Shown here piece after piece: positions 55,361 to 64,000 of a stretch of DNA of 64,000 nucleotides; positions within the stretch are counted from its first letter, which is position 1, and each line of letters begins with the position of its first letter. The notes beneath the pieces were generated by a model. The model was not told the DNA's origin and made no database searches. It saw only the letters and a list, made by a program, of their open reading frames with translations. The position numbers were made by a program, and so were the translations under genes. The stretch comes from Affinundibacterium macrobrachii (lineage in GTDB: Bacteria > Pseudomonadota > Gammaproteobacteria > Burkholderiales > Burkholderiaceae_D). The stretch covers positions 124,001 through 188,000 of the forward strand of contig NZ_BMYT01000002.1 in NCBI RefSeq assembly GCF_014652415.1. Direction: 5' to 3'.

Positions 55361-55594
55361 GTCGCATTAATGTTGCATAGCCCCATGATGCTGTACTCGA
55401 GCATTATAAGACTATTCGGCTGGGTGTTTATTGTTAGCACCATCGTCATGCTGGCTCTGCCTTGGAAATGGCATCAACGATTCTCTCGAAAAGTAGTTCC
55501 CTACGCGAATCAATATCTGAGACCGATTGGCATCGTCTCGATAGGGATCGGTTTCATTTTAGTGTGGAGTCTTTTTCCGGTACCAAGGCGGTAA
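55361..55594 (+). pseudogene. Fragment of the ybdK-linked membrane protein (paralogue)
   Basis: About 78 codons reading LFGWVFIVSTIVMLALPWKW and VVPYANQYLRPIGIVS, clearly homologous to residues ~65-134 of the protein at 52464 but much more diverged than the two preceding fragments. It lacks the first membrane segments and ends shortly after the point where the 52464 gene switches to its GNAT tail. This supports the idea that the ancestral gene was only the membrane protein. Confidence 0.75.
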
Positions 55595-55825
55595 TTTAAC
55601 ACCATAAAATTTTTTCGAGAGCACAACTATTACAGATCGACAGTGATGTATATGTATTGTTTGAGAGATGGCGATTTTGATGACTAGTGAAGAGAAACTT
55701 CATCACCAAATGCGCGCAAATGTGACGGGTGAAGTATGAAATCACTAATTTCAACGTATGCTCTGTTCGTGAAAAAAATCGTCTGAGGAGTCTTTATCAA
55801 ATTCCGACACTAAAGCGAAAAATGA

Positions 55826-56764
55826 CTAAATCTTGATAGCAGATAATCTATCTCGGCCGTTGGTTTTTGCTTCGTATAATTGAGTATCTGCTGCTTCTAG
55901 TAACGAATCTACAGATCTACCATGCGTACCAATAGTTGAAGCAACCCCAATGCTGATAGTGACGATCGAATTCTCATTCGTTTTATTTTGAGGAATAGCT
56001 TGTGTACGCGTTTTCGTCAGCATTTGCTCCGCAAGTTTAACTGCGCCTTTAAGATCAGTATTTGGAAGTATACAGACGAATTCCTCTCCACCATAACGAG
56101 CAACTAAATCAATTGGGCGTTGCGTCACAGATTTAAGAATCTTTGCAATCTGCACTAAGCACTCATCCCCTTTCAAATGCCCATAAAGATCATTGTACTG
56201 TTTAAAGTAATCTACATCGATCATTAGGATAGACATCGGCTGTTCTTGGCGAATACACTGACGCCAATCAATTTGCAGCTGTTCATCGAAACGTCGACGA
56301 TTCGCGATACCAGTTAATCCATCGATCAGGGCCATTGAACGTAGCGCGTCCGTTTGCAACTTAAGAATAAGATGTGTCTTTAAACGCGCACTTAAGACCA
56401 ACTGATTAATTGGTTTCGCTATACAATCTGCTGCACCTAATTGAAATCCCAAAATTTCTTCGGCATCCTCAGTTTTCGAAGTCAAAAAAATAATCGGTAT
56501 GTTTTTGGTATTCGGTTTGCTCTTCAAAATTCGACAAACCTCGTATCCATCTATTCCAGGCATCACGACATCTAACAAGATAATGTCCGGCATCTGTGCA
56601 TCACACTGTGAGATGGCTTGCTCACCGTTAGTCGCCATAACAATGTCATACTCGTCCTTGAAAAGATCATGCACAAGACGAATATTCACCGCTTGATCAT
56701 CGACCACCAGCACTTTTGGCTTACTTCCTCGTTCAACAATCAACCGGTCAAAAATCGCGTGCAT
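55826..56764 (-). CDS. Response regulator with GGDEF output domain
   Basis: 312 aa. Receiver ~16-130: acidic pair in VLVVDDQAVN, phosphoacceptor Asp in IILLDVVMPGIDGYE, Lys in DCIAKPIN. GGDEF domain ~145-310: DGLTGIANRRRFDEQ, DVDYFKQYND, active GGEEF ~225 with RPID as likely RxxD inhibitory site. Phosphorylation should stimulate cyclic di-GMP synthesis. Its start lies 5 bp after the stop of the large hybrid kinase, so they form one transcript and the kinase is its probable phosphodonor. Confidence 0.95.
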   Translation of the reverse strand: MHAIFDRLIVERGSKPKVLVVDDQAVNIRLVHDLFKDEYDIVMATNGEQAISQCDAQMPDIILLDVVMPGIDGYEVCRILKSKPNTKNIPIIFLTSKTEDAEEILGFQLGAADCIAKPINQLVLSARLKTHLILKLQTDALRSMALIDGLTGIANRRRFDEQLQIDWRQCIRQEQPMSILMIDVDYFKQYNDLYGHLKGDECLVQIAKILKSVTQRPIDLVARYGGEEFVCILPNTDLKGAVKLAEQMLTKTRTQAIPQNKTNENSIVTISIGVASTIGTHGRSVDSLLEAADTQLYEAKTNGRDRLSAIKI

Positions 56765-56769
56765 TCTTT

Positions 56770-59700
56770 TTATTCCCTCTTTAACATTATTAAAACCTGA
56801 GCCAAAGCATCGTCAAATTTTAAGTTTCGAATCGACACTTCCAAATTCATTACGACGGAACTCTCTGACTCATCGAAACCATGTTTGATCGTATCAATGA
56901 GATCCAATGCGTTCATGTTACCAGCAATAAGTGCTGACTTAAGTGTCTGGAGGCGCTCCTCACGTTCTTCTGCTGTAAAGAGTACTTTCGGTGCTTGTAT
57001 TGCTGCTGCGGCCGGTGTCGCTGCTAGGAATAGGCGATTTAATTGATCATTGCTTTGCACAACCAATGAAGTCATTGTGGAGAGCAATTCATAGGTCAAC
57101 ACGTCTTTCGCTTGCCCCTCTGGCGCTTCTTTTGCACGCTGTTCTAGCTCCGTTGCGATTTTGGCTAACTTCGCCGCCCCCACTGTGCTAGCCACACCTT
57201 TTAAAGCATGTAAAACCTCCGCCAGTTGCTTATTGCTTCCCTCAACAATCAAAAGGTTTAGCTCTGCGCTCAAACGATCATATTCAGGTACAAAGGCATC
57301 CAAAATAGTTCTATAGATGGTTTTATTACCGCCAAACCGTCTAAGGATGTGTTCTTGAGGCTCAGTCAAGCTTTCCTCGTCGAAATGCTTTACCTTTGTT
57401 CGATTAATCGGGGCAAACGGTTCGCGCTTTACGAGATCAAGAATAATTGGCACAACTTCTTCCATATCGATCGGTTTTCCGACGTGCCCGTTCATCCCTG
57501 CCAACATACATGCCAGTCTGTCTTCTTGCGATACGTTCGCAGTCATCGCCAAAATTGGAAGATCTGTGAATCGGTAGTCTGCTCGGATTCTTCGTGTCGC
57601 CTCCAAGCCATCCATATCTGGCATCTGTACATCCATAATTACAAGATCAAAGACACCCATACTCTCAGTTGCCAATATCACTCCCGACAAACCACCATCG
57701 GCTAGGGTAACGAGTGCCCCCTCAGATTTCATTAACTCGTCGACCACCTGTCGATTCAAGGGATTGTCTTCTACAACTAACAATTTCACCCCTTCTAAAC
57801 GCTGCGCTGGTGCTGCCGCCTGCGTCATTGGAATTGCCTTTGGCGAAATCGCATTCTCTATCGACTCAATCAATTGAGCTGGTGTGACTGGTTTAGTTAA
57901 GAAAGCAACAAAGGGGGCCGTGTCTTTTCCAACGACTTCCGCCAAGACCTCTCGTCCGAAGCCCGTGAGCATAACAATTGCCGGGGGATAGGAGTTTGTG
58001 GTTGCTTTTTTGATGAGAAAAGCCGCACTCATACCGTCAATATCTTGCATGCGCCAATCCATGACGATGGCGTCAAAATGATTACCACATTCGATTTGCT
58101 CATTAACAAGTGCCAGCGCCTTATAGCCACCATCGACAGACATCACATCCCAACCGACATAAGCGAACATGGCGGTAATAATTTCAGTCGAAATCGGATT
58201 ATCATCCACCACCAATATACGTTTTTTTTGCGCGCCTTGGTGGTGGACTATTCCACGACTCTCACGCACTGAAATTTGTAAAGGAATATCGAACCAAAAA
58301 CGACTACCTTTGCCAATTTCACTCTCCACAAATAGTGTACCGCCCATCATTTCCACTAAACGTTTGCTGATTGTTAGGCCCAGCCCTGTTCCACCGAAAC
58401 GACGTGAAGTAGACGTTTCAGCTTGATTAAATCCTTCGAAAATCCTGAGCTGCTGCTCTTTGCTAATGCCGATACCGGTATCACTTACACTAAACCTCAA
58501 AATCGCATTATCAATGACGCGATTTATCAATTGGACACCGACAATGACGAGACCTTCGCTGGTAAACTTGATCGCATTTCCCGCAAGATTAATCAGGACT
58601 TGTTGCAAACGCATTTGATCTCCGGTCAATTCGTTTGGTACGTTTGGAGAGAGATCAAACATTAACTCAACATTTTTTTGACCCAAATTTCCTGACAGAA
58701 CCACACCAAGTTCACGCATCATTTGCTCTAATTCAAAGTGATGTGTTGAAAGCTCAAATTTGCCAGCTTCAATCTTGGAAAAATCCAAAATATCATTGAG
58801 TAAACTGAGCAGAGAACGTGCTGCACTTTGCGCCTTGATCGCATAATCGGCCTGTTGCTCCCCTAACTTGGTCTGTCGCAATAATTGCAACATACCCAAC
58901 ACCGCATTCATCGGTGTACGAATTTCATGACTCATATTAGCGAGAAATTGGCCTTTCGCCACGCTCGCTTGCTCCGCGTCATTTTTAGCTCTCACTAAAT
59001 TTGTTTCAAACTCTTTACGTTCAGTGATATCGAGATTAATTCCCGTCACCAAAGTTGCCTTACCATCTTTATCGCGTTCAACATAGGCACCGGCTTGAAC
59101 AAATCTGTATGATCCATCCGCCTGTTTAACTCTAAAAATTGGAGTGTAACGACAGCGCCCTTCTACCGCGCCGTGCAACTGGCTCTCAGCATCCGCAATA
59201 TCGTCAGGATGTACTCTCGAACGCCAATGTTCATATCGCAAATGCGAACCGATCTGTTCTTCATCATAATCATACATGCGATACATTTGTTGATTCCAGG
59301 ACAGCGCATTGGTCGCCACATCCCACGTCCAAACACCCAGTTGCGCGACCTCCGCAGCAAGCACCATTTGGTCCCTCGCTGCAGAAAGTGCACGCTGCTG
59401 CTCTTGCTTGGTCGTAATATCGATACGCAGAGCAATAAATTTTTCGATGTCTCCTTGTGCATTTTTGTGTGGTGCGATCACTGTATCAAACCAGCGCAAG
59501 CTACCGTCCGCACACTTGTTACAGATTTCGCCATTCCACACTTGGCCATCCAACAATGTTTGCCACATTGTTTTCCAAAATATAGGCGGGTGAGATGCAG
59601 AATTTAAAATACGATGTGTCTTCCCGATCAAATCTTCTTCTTCAAATCCATGCACTTGACAGAAATAGTCGTTCACTTCCAGGATCGTTCCTTCAGCATC

Positions 59701-61632
59701 AGTTACGGAATAAAGTAACTGTCGATTAATCGTGTCTAATAAAATTTGATATTCACTTAAGGCGATGTCCAATTTTTGACGATTCTCCACTAACTCAGTC
59801 ACATCGTGAACGAAGGAGTAAAAACCTTTTACCTCACCATCGACAAGATCGGGCAAATAATGCGCTAAAGAATGACGAATCTTTCCATCGGACATGACAA
59901 TCGCGCGCTCAAATAATTGAGGCTCGCCACGCAAAACTGCTTCGATATTGGTCAAATTTTGTTGAAACAATTGCGGCCCCAACAAATCAAGCATCGAAGT
60001 TCCCGGTAGAGTTTTGTGATCAACTCCAAACCAATTCTGGTAGGCATGATTGGCAACTCGATTGATCAGTTGTTTATCCCAATAGCCAATAATCGACGGC
60101 ACAGAATCAAGCACGGTCTGCAAGTCTCTCTTCGCGGCCTCTAATTCGACAGTTCTCTCCTGCACCTGTCGTTCTAAACTACTATTGAGGGAGATAATTT
60201 TCCGTTCAGCCGATTTCAGTTCTGTGATATCGCGTACAGTTTTGGATGCCCCTACCAGTTGTCCTTTGTGATCAATAATCGGCGCAACCGATATTAAAAC
60301 ATCGATACGTTTACCATCTTTACATTGACGCACTGTATTGAAACTGGCAACATGCTCACCTCGTCGCACGCCGGTCAAAATTTCTTCCTCTTCGTGAAAA
60401 GCCTCTTTTGGAATGATTAAGTCAAGCAAGGATCGACCGCAAGCTTCGGCTGCGGTATAGCCAAACAGCACCTCAGCGCCCTTATTCCAGCTAGTCACGA
60501 CCCCATCGAGGTTTTTCCCAATAATGGCATCAGTCGACGACTCGACAATCAATGCCAATTCCCGACGCGTCATATCGAGATCAATTACACGCCTTCTATT
60601 TGTGAGATATAAGAATAATGAAATCGCTGCCAAGAAGCTGGTCGCGATACCGACCACTTGAATAGCTACCAACGACCATAGGGGTAAGCTTGCGATAAAT
60701 TTAGGAGAAACGGTGATGCTAAATTTCCATACCCTACCAAAAACCTCACGTTGCATTTCTCGCAGAAAAGAATGATCTTGCGCGTTGTTCCCAGAATATG
60801 AATCATAGAAAGGCTCAATTCTTTGTGGATTGGTGATGTCGGCGATAGACAATTGTGCTAGCTGACGGTCAAAGCCTGCGGCAGTCAAGATATCTTGCAT
60901 CGACAACACTGCGTAACTCCAACCAATGCTCAATAAATTTCTTTCTTCCTCTGTCGGTGGCGTTTTTGTGGTTGCATAAATAGGTAACAAAAACAGAAAT
61001 GACTGTTTGGGTTTGCTCGCTAGTTGAACCAAAGTAATCGGTCCTGTCATTACCGCCAGCCCCGAGCGAGTTGCAGCGATTGCAGCCGTTCGTCGGTTGA
61101 TTTCTGATGCAATATCGAGACCAATCGCCTGCGCATTACTCTCAGCGGGTTCCACGTATTGGATGACGAATCGTTCCTGCATGTGTGGTGTTAACTGGCG
61201 TATGGAAAACTGCGGTGCATCGTCTAGACGTGCTTGTTGCAAAAAATTAAGTTCGTTTTCAGGCTTAACTCGCCGGATAAAACCAAAGCCGCGCGCACCA
61301 GGAAATTCCTTTGCAATATCACGGGTGTCAGCATATCTTCTAAATTTTTTTCGAGTAATCTGATTCGTATCGTCAACTATTATTGCGCCACGTGCACCTC
61401 GCAATCCATATTGATAAAGCCAGAGACGATCAACAACCGCATTAACTTCTTTTCCAAGCAAGGCGTCCGCTGCTTTACTCACCGTCTGTCGATTGTCATA
61501 TTCTGCTTTCTTATATAGCAAGGTAGTCAACACTAATCCAGAGACAAGTAACGCGATTGGAGAAAGAAGCGCTAAGTGGCGATACTTATTTTTACGAATT
61601 AATTGCAAACTCATAGATTTAGTCTCTGTCAA
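56770..61632 (-). CDS. Hybrid sensor kinase: CHASE, PAS repeats, HisKA, two receivers and HPt
   Basis: 1620 aa. Order seen: membrane helix ~20-40; periplasmic CHASE domain ~85-300 (GARGFGFIRRV ~114); second helix ~315-340; about four PAS domains ~355-880 (first begins near DAIIGKNLDG, ~372); HisKA with phosphoaccepting His ~901 in NMSHEIRTPMN; ATPase with FGGTGLGLTISKRL (~1077); receiver 1 (LVVDDNPIS, ~1142); receiver 2 (LLVVEDNPLN, ~1287); HPt with HALKGVAST (~1475). All phosphorelay residues appear intact. A ligand outside the cell and several PAS inputs would set a relay that can pass phosphate via the HPt to the adjacent REC-GGDEF protein. Unusually large. Confidence 0.95.
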   Translation of the reverse strand: MTETKSMSLQLIRKNKYRHLALLSPIALLVSGLVLTTLLYKKAEYDNRQTVSKAADALLGKEVNAVVDRLWLYQYGLRGARGAIIVDDTNQITRKKFRRYADTRDIAKEFPGARGFGFIRRVKPENELNFLQQARLDDAPQFSIRQLTPHMQERFVIQYVEPAESNAQAIGLDIASEINRRTAAIAATRSGLAVMTGPITLVQLASKPKQSFLFLLPIYATTKTPPTEEERNLLSIGWSYAVLSMQDILTAAGFDRQLAQLSIADITNPQRIEPFYDSYSGNNAQDHSFLREMQREVFGRVWKFSITVSPKFIASLPLWSLVAIQVVGIATSFLAAISLFLYLTNRRRVIDLDMTRRELALIVESSTDAIIGKNLDGVVTSWNKGAEVLFGYTAAEACGRSLLDLIIPKEAFHEEEEILTGVRRGEHVASFNTVRQCKDGKRIDVLISVAPIIDHKGQLVGASKTVRDITELKSAERKIISLNSSLERQVQERTVELEAAKRDLQTVLDSVPSIIGYWDKQLINRVANHAYQNWFGVDHKTLPGTSMLDLLGPQLFQQNLTNIEAVLRGEPQLFERAIVMSDGKIRHSLAHYLPDLVDGEVKGFYSFVHDVTELVENRQKLDIALSEYQILLDTINRQLLYSVTDAEGTILEVNDYFCQVHGFEEEDLIGKTHRILNSASHPPIFWKTMWQTLLDGQVWNGEICNKCADGSLRWFDTVIAPHKNAQGDIEKFIALRIDITTKQEQQRALSAARDQMVLAAEVAQLGVWTWDVATNALSWNQQMYRMYDYDEEQIGSHLRYEHWRSRVHPDDIADAESQLHGAVEGRCRYTPIFRVKQADGSYRFVQAGAYVERDKDGKATLVTGINLDITERKEFETNLVRAKNDAEQASVAKGQFLANMSHEIRTPMNAVLGMLQLLRQTKLGEQQADYAIKAQSAARSLLSLLNDILDFSKIEAGKFELSTHHFELEQMMRELGVVLSGNLGQKNVELMFDLSPNVPNELTGDQMRLQQVLINLAGNAIKFTSEGLVIVGVQLINRVIDNAILRFSVSDTGIGISKEQQLRIFEGFNQAETSTSRRFGGTGLGLTISKRLVEMMGGTLFVESEIGKGSRFWFDIPLQISVRESRGIVHHQGAQKKRILVVDDNPISTEIITAMFAYVGWDVMSVDGGYKALALVNEQIECGNHFDAIVMDWRMQDIDGMSAAFLIKKATTNSYPPAIVMLTGFGREVLAEVVGKDTAPFVAFLTKPVTPAQLIESIENAISPKAIPMTQAAAPAQRLEGVKLLVVEDNPLNRQVVDELMKSEGALVTLADGGLSGVILATESMGVFDLVIMDVQMPDMDGLEATRRIRADYRFTDLPILAMTANVSQEDRLACMLAGMNGHVGKPIDMEEVVPIILDLVKREPFAPINRTKVKHFDEESLTEPQEHILRRFGGNKTIYRTILDAFVPEYDRLSAELNLLIVEGSNKQLAEVLHALKGVASTVGAAKLAKIATELEQRAKEAPEGQAKDVLTYELLSTMTSLVVQSNDQLNRLFLAATPAAAAIQAPKVLFTAEEREERLQTLKSALIAGNMNALDLIDTIKHGFDESESSVVMNLEVSIRNLKFDDALAQVLIMLKRE

Positions 61633-61756
61633 TTATCAAAAAAGCATAGATGATCTATATTTCTTTCCCCACGCTGTTGAACTAAGTCATTCTTGGTGCA
61701 CTCACAATCATCCGCTAAACTGCCTCAACAGATACATCACGCCAAACTTTCCGAAT

Positions 61757-64000
61757 TCAATCATTATTCTTAGTCAAGAATTCATCTATTTGACTTGCGG
61801 GCATAGGTCGCGCAAACAAATATCCTTGCATAATGTCACAACCTAATCCTAATAAGGTGTCCGCTTGATCACGCGTTTCAACGCCTTCAGCGACTAAGCG
61901 TAAACTCAGACTCTTTGCCATTTGTACGATTGCTTCTACGATTCCAGCATCACTACGATCGACCATCATATCTCGTACAAAACTTTGGTCGATTTTTAAG
62001 ACATCGACAGGAAAACTCTTGAGATAAGTTAAACTCGAATACCCTGTCCCGAAATCATCAATCGCAACAGTGGCGCCGACTTCTCTAATCGCCTCTAGGA
62101 TAGTCTGTGCTTTAGTTGCATCACCGGCGAGGATACTTTCAGTAATTTCTATTTCAATAAATCTAGGATCAATTTGTGTCTCATCGACGATCTCTCGGAG
62201 TGTTGCGATGAAAGCCCCTTCCATCATCTGCACTACAGACACATTCACTGCGATACGCAAAGAATAGCCCATTTGATGCCATTTTTTTCCGTCTAGGCAA
62301 GCTTGTTTAAGAACAAATTTCCCCAGCGGGATGATCAGTCCTGTTTGTTCAGCGGCAGGAATGAAATATGCAGGCGAGACTAATTGACCATCTTGATTGC
62401 GCCAACGCACCAATGCTTCAACCCCAACCACAATTTTTTTTCTTACATCTAACTTCGGTTGATAGTGAACCTCAAATTCGTGATCCTCAAGTCCAGCTCG
62501 AATTTGACGCGTCATCGTTAAATGGGCCTTTAGTACGTCCTCAATCTCAGCAGAAAAAAACCGCACACGATTTCGCCCTTCTTGCTTCGCCCTGAACATC
62601 GCCCCATCCGCATGGCGATATAGCGACTCCATGTCGTCGCTATCATCAGGGAAGATACTAATGCCGATACTCGCTGACAAATCGAAACGATTGCCATCAA
62701 CGAAGAATGGCTCTGCAACTGCTTTCAATAAGCGATCGGCTAAGGTCGAGATAATCTCGAGTTCATCAATACGCGGTGACAAAATAACAAACTCATCCCC
62801 TCCTTGCCGACTGATGGTATCGATTTCACGTAAATTTGATTTTAAACGAATTGCAATTTGTTGAAGTAAGTGATCCCCAACAGTATGGCCTATTGAATCA
62901 TTGATTGTCTTAAAGTGATCTAAATCGAGAACTGCTAATGCGACACGACCACTCTCTCGTTTGGCGGTCGCTAACGCTTGTTCTGTACGATCACGTAGCA
63001 ACATTCGATTTGGTAAGTTGGTCAGCGCATCATGATTGGCCAAATGCGTCATCTTCACGGCCATCGCGCGAGCTTCACTGACATCATGAAAAACGATGAT
63101 GGTACCGGTGATTTTTCCATTGTGGTCGCGAATTGGCGCGGCAGAATCCTCTACCTCAAATGGCATCCCATCTCGCCGAATTAAAGTACAGTTTAAAGCC
63201 ATACCGACAATACGGCGCTCCTTGAGTGCTATCCTTATCGGGTTTTGCAATACATGACCATCAATCCCCTCACGTAATGGCATCACCAACTCAATCGACA
63301 AACCGATTGCTTCACTACCCAGCCAACCAGTCATTTCTTCGGCAATAGGATTAAGAAACGTAACAATACCCTGATCATCAGTAGCAATCACAGCATCCCC
63401 TATCGAATTAAGGGTAATGCGGATACGCTCTTTTTCGTCATGCAAAGCAAGTTCTGCTTGTTTGCGTGCGGTAACATCAGTCATCAACATCAAGAAACCA
63501 CAAAATTGTCCATCTTGTTCACGACGCACAAAAGAAACTTGGCCATGTAAGAATTGTCCATTTGCTCGAATAAAGGCAATGTCGAATGAAGGATTAAAAC
63601 CCTCTAACAAAGCCTTAAGATACGGCGCAACTGTCGCAAAATTGATGTCACCAATGACGTCAGCGAGCGCGAGTCCGGGCATTTTCTCTGCACTAATGTC
63701 AAACCATCGTCCTTCCAAATCGTTCGAAAAGACATTACGACATTGTTCATCCCACTGCGAAATAAAGGCAGGTAAATTGTGAACAATATCTCGAAGATCT
63801 CGTTGTACTTCGTCTAACAGTCGAGACTTCCTTCGTAACGATAAATGAGTTTCAATACGGGCTCGCGCCACAGGAAGATTGAGAGGTTTGGTTAAAAAAT
63901 CGACGCCGCCAAGGTTCAAAGCTGCAATTTGATTACTGTCATCGTGATGCGAGGTAATAAAGATGACCGCAACATCTGCTAACAATGGATCAGCCTTAAT
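61757..64000 (-). CDS. REC-PAS-PAS-GGDEF-EAL protein (cut by window edge)
   Basis: At least 748 codons; the frame continues past the right edge, since the visible end starts inside a receiver domain (ADVAVIFITSHHDDSN, then the Lys in DFLTKPLN). Two PAS domains follow, then GGDEF with an intact GGDEF and REID as likely RxxD site, then EAL with EALVRWRNQ, EITESIL and DDFGTGYSSL, so the phosphodiesterase motifs are present too. Both synthesis and breakdown of cyclic di-GMP are possible. Its stop lies 124 bp upstream of the hybrid kinase start on the same strand, so the kinase may also signal to it. Confidence 0.94.
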   Translation of the reverse strand: MKADPLLADVAVIFITSHHDDSNQIAALNLGGVDFLTKPLNLPVARARIETHLSLRRKSRLLDEVQRDLRDIVHNLPAFISQWDEQCRNVFSNDLEGRWFDISAEKMPGLALADVIGDINFATVAPYLKALLEGFNPSFDIAFIRANGQFLHGQVSFVRREQDGQFCGFLMLMTDVTARKQAELALHDEKERIRITLNSIGDAVIATDDQGIVTFLNPIAEEMTGWLGSEAIGLSIELVMPLREGIDGHVLQNPIRIALKERRIVGMALNCTLIRRDGMPFEVEDSAAPIRDHNGKITGTIIVFHDVSEARAMAVKMTHLANHDALTNLPNRMLLRDRTEQALATAKRESGRVALAVLDLDHFKTINDSIGHTVGDHLLQQIAIRLKSNLREIDTISRQGGDEFVILSPRIDELEIISTLADRLLKAVAEPFFVDGNRFDLSASIGISIFPDDSDDMESLYRHADGAMFRAKQEGRNRVRFFSAEIEDVLKAHLTMTRQIRAGLEDHEFEVHYQPKLDVRKKIVVGVEALVRWRNQDGQLVSPAYFIPAAEQTGLIIPLGKFVLKQACLDGKKWHQMGYSLRIAVNVSVVQMMEGAFIATLREIVDETQIDPRFIEIEITESILAGDATKAQTILEAIREVGATVAIDDFGTGYSSLTYLKSFPVDVLKIDQSFVRDMMVDRSDAGIVEAIVQMAKSLSLRLVAEGVETRDQADTLLGLGCDIMQGYLFARPMPASQIDEFLTKNND

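Overview
The window reads as chromosomal DNA of a betaproteobacterium, most likely Burkholderiales of an Oxalobacteraceae-like type. This is inferred from gene content (one-piece cobalamin-dependent metH, NhaR-type regulator, S46 peptidase, OsmC-YcaO fusion, DUF6279 lipoprotein, many GGDEF proteins) and moderate GC. No rRNA, tRNA, CRISPR array or intact insertion sequence was seen.

Layout. 1-5250: the 5' half of metH behind a structured leader ending in an intrinsic terminator, then a BI-1/TerC membrane pair and an nhaR-like regulator. 5312-12715: an AT-rich accessory segment holding a microcin-like bacteriocin locus. It contains a 70-aa double-glycine-type precursor, a candidate immunity membrane protein behind an internal terminator, and a divergent HlyD plus C39-peptidase ABC exporter. 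It lies between a 246-bp remnant and the full copy of an S46 dipeptidyl peptidase in direct orientation. 13158-24652: solute-binding protein with a TonB receptor, DUF1161 protein, GST, FtrA-type regulator with divergent rhodanese, GH127 glycosidase, AlkD-like protein and gamma-glutamyltransferase. 24860-33831: a small membrane protein, solute-binding protein, diguanylate cyclase, MscS channel, thymidine kinase, GST-like protein, OsmC-YcaO fusion and NTF2-like protein. 34082-39840: membrane AraC regulator and a LytS/LytTR two-component pair divergent from a DUF5916 outer-membrane protein that has an operator-like repeat array upstream. 40261-50049: assorted metabolic, membrane and lipoprotein genes, including a PF07399-type antiporter preceded by a structured leader resembling an nhaA-I (lithium) riboswitch. 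50101-55594: an antiporter/ybdK/membrane-protein operon followed by a scrambled second copy of parts of it. 55826-64000: a c-di-GMP and phosphorelay signalling block (REC-GGDEF, a 1620-aa hybrid kinase, and a REC-PAS-GGDEF-EAL protein cut by the window end).

Two themes stand out. First, the bacteriocin locus looks complete for precursor, immunity and export, apart from an outer-membrane TolC, and carries its own promoter/operator palindrome and attenuating terminator. Second, two places (5312-5557 and 54717-55594) hold truncated paralogues in which near-identical stretches sit beside more diverged ones. This suggests recombination or gene conversion between duplicated genes followed by deletion. 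All functional calls come from motifs recognised by eye; no database search was run.
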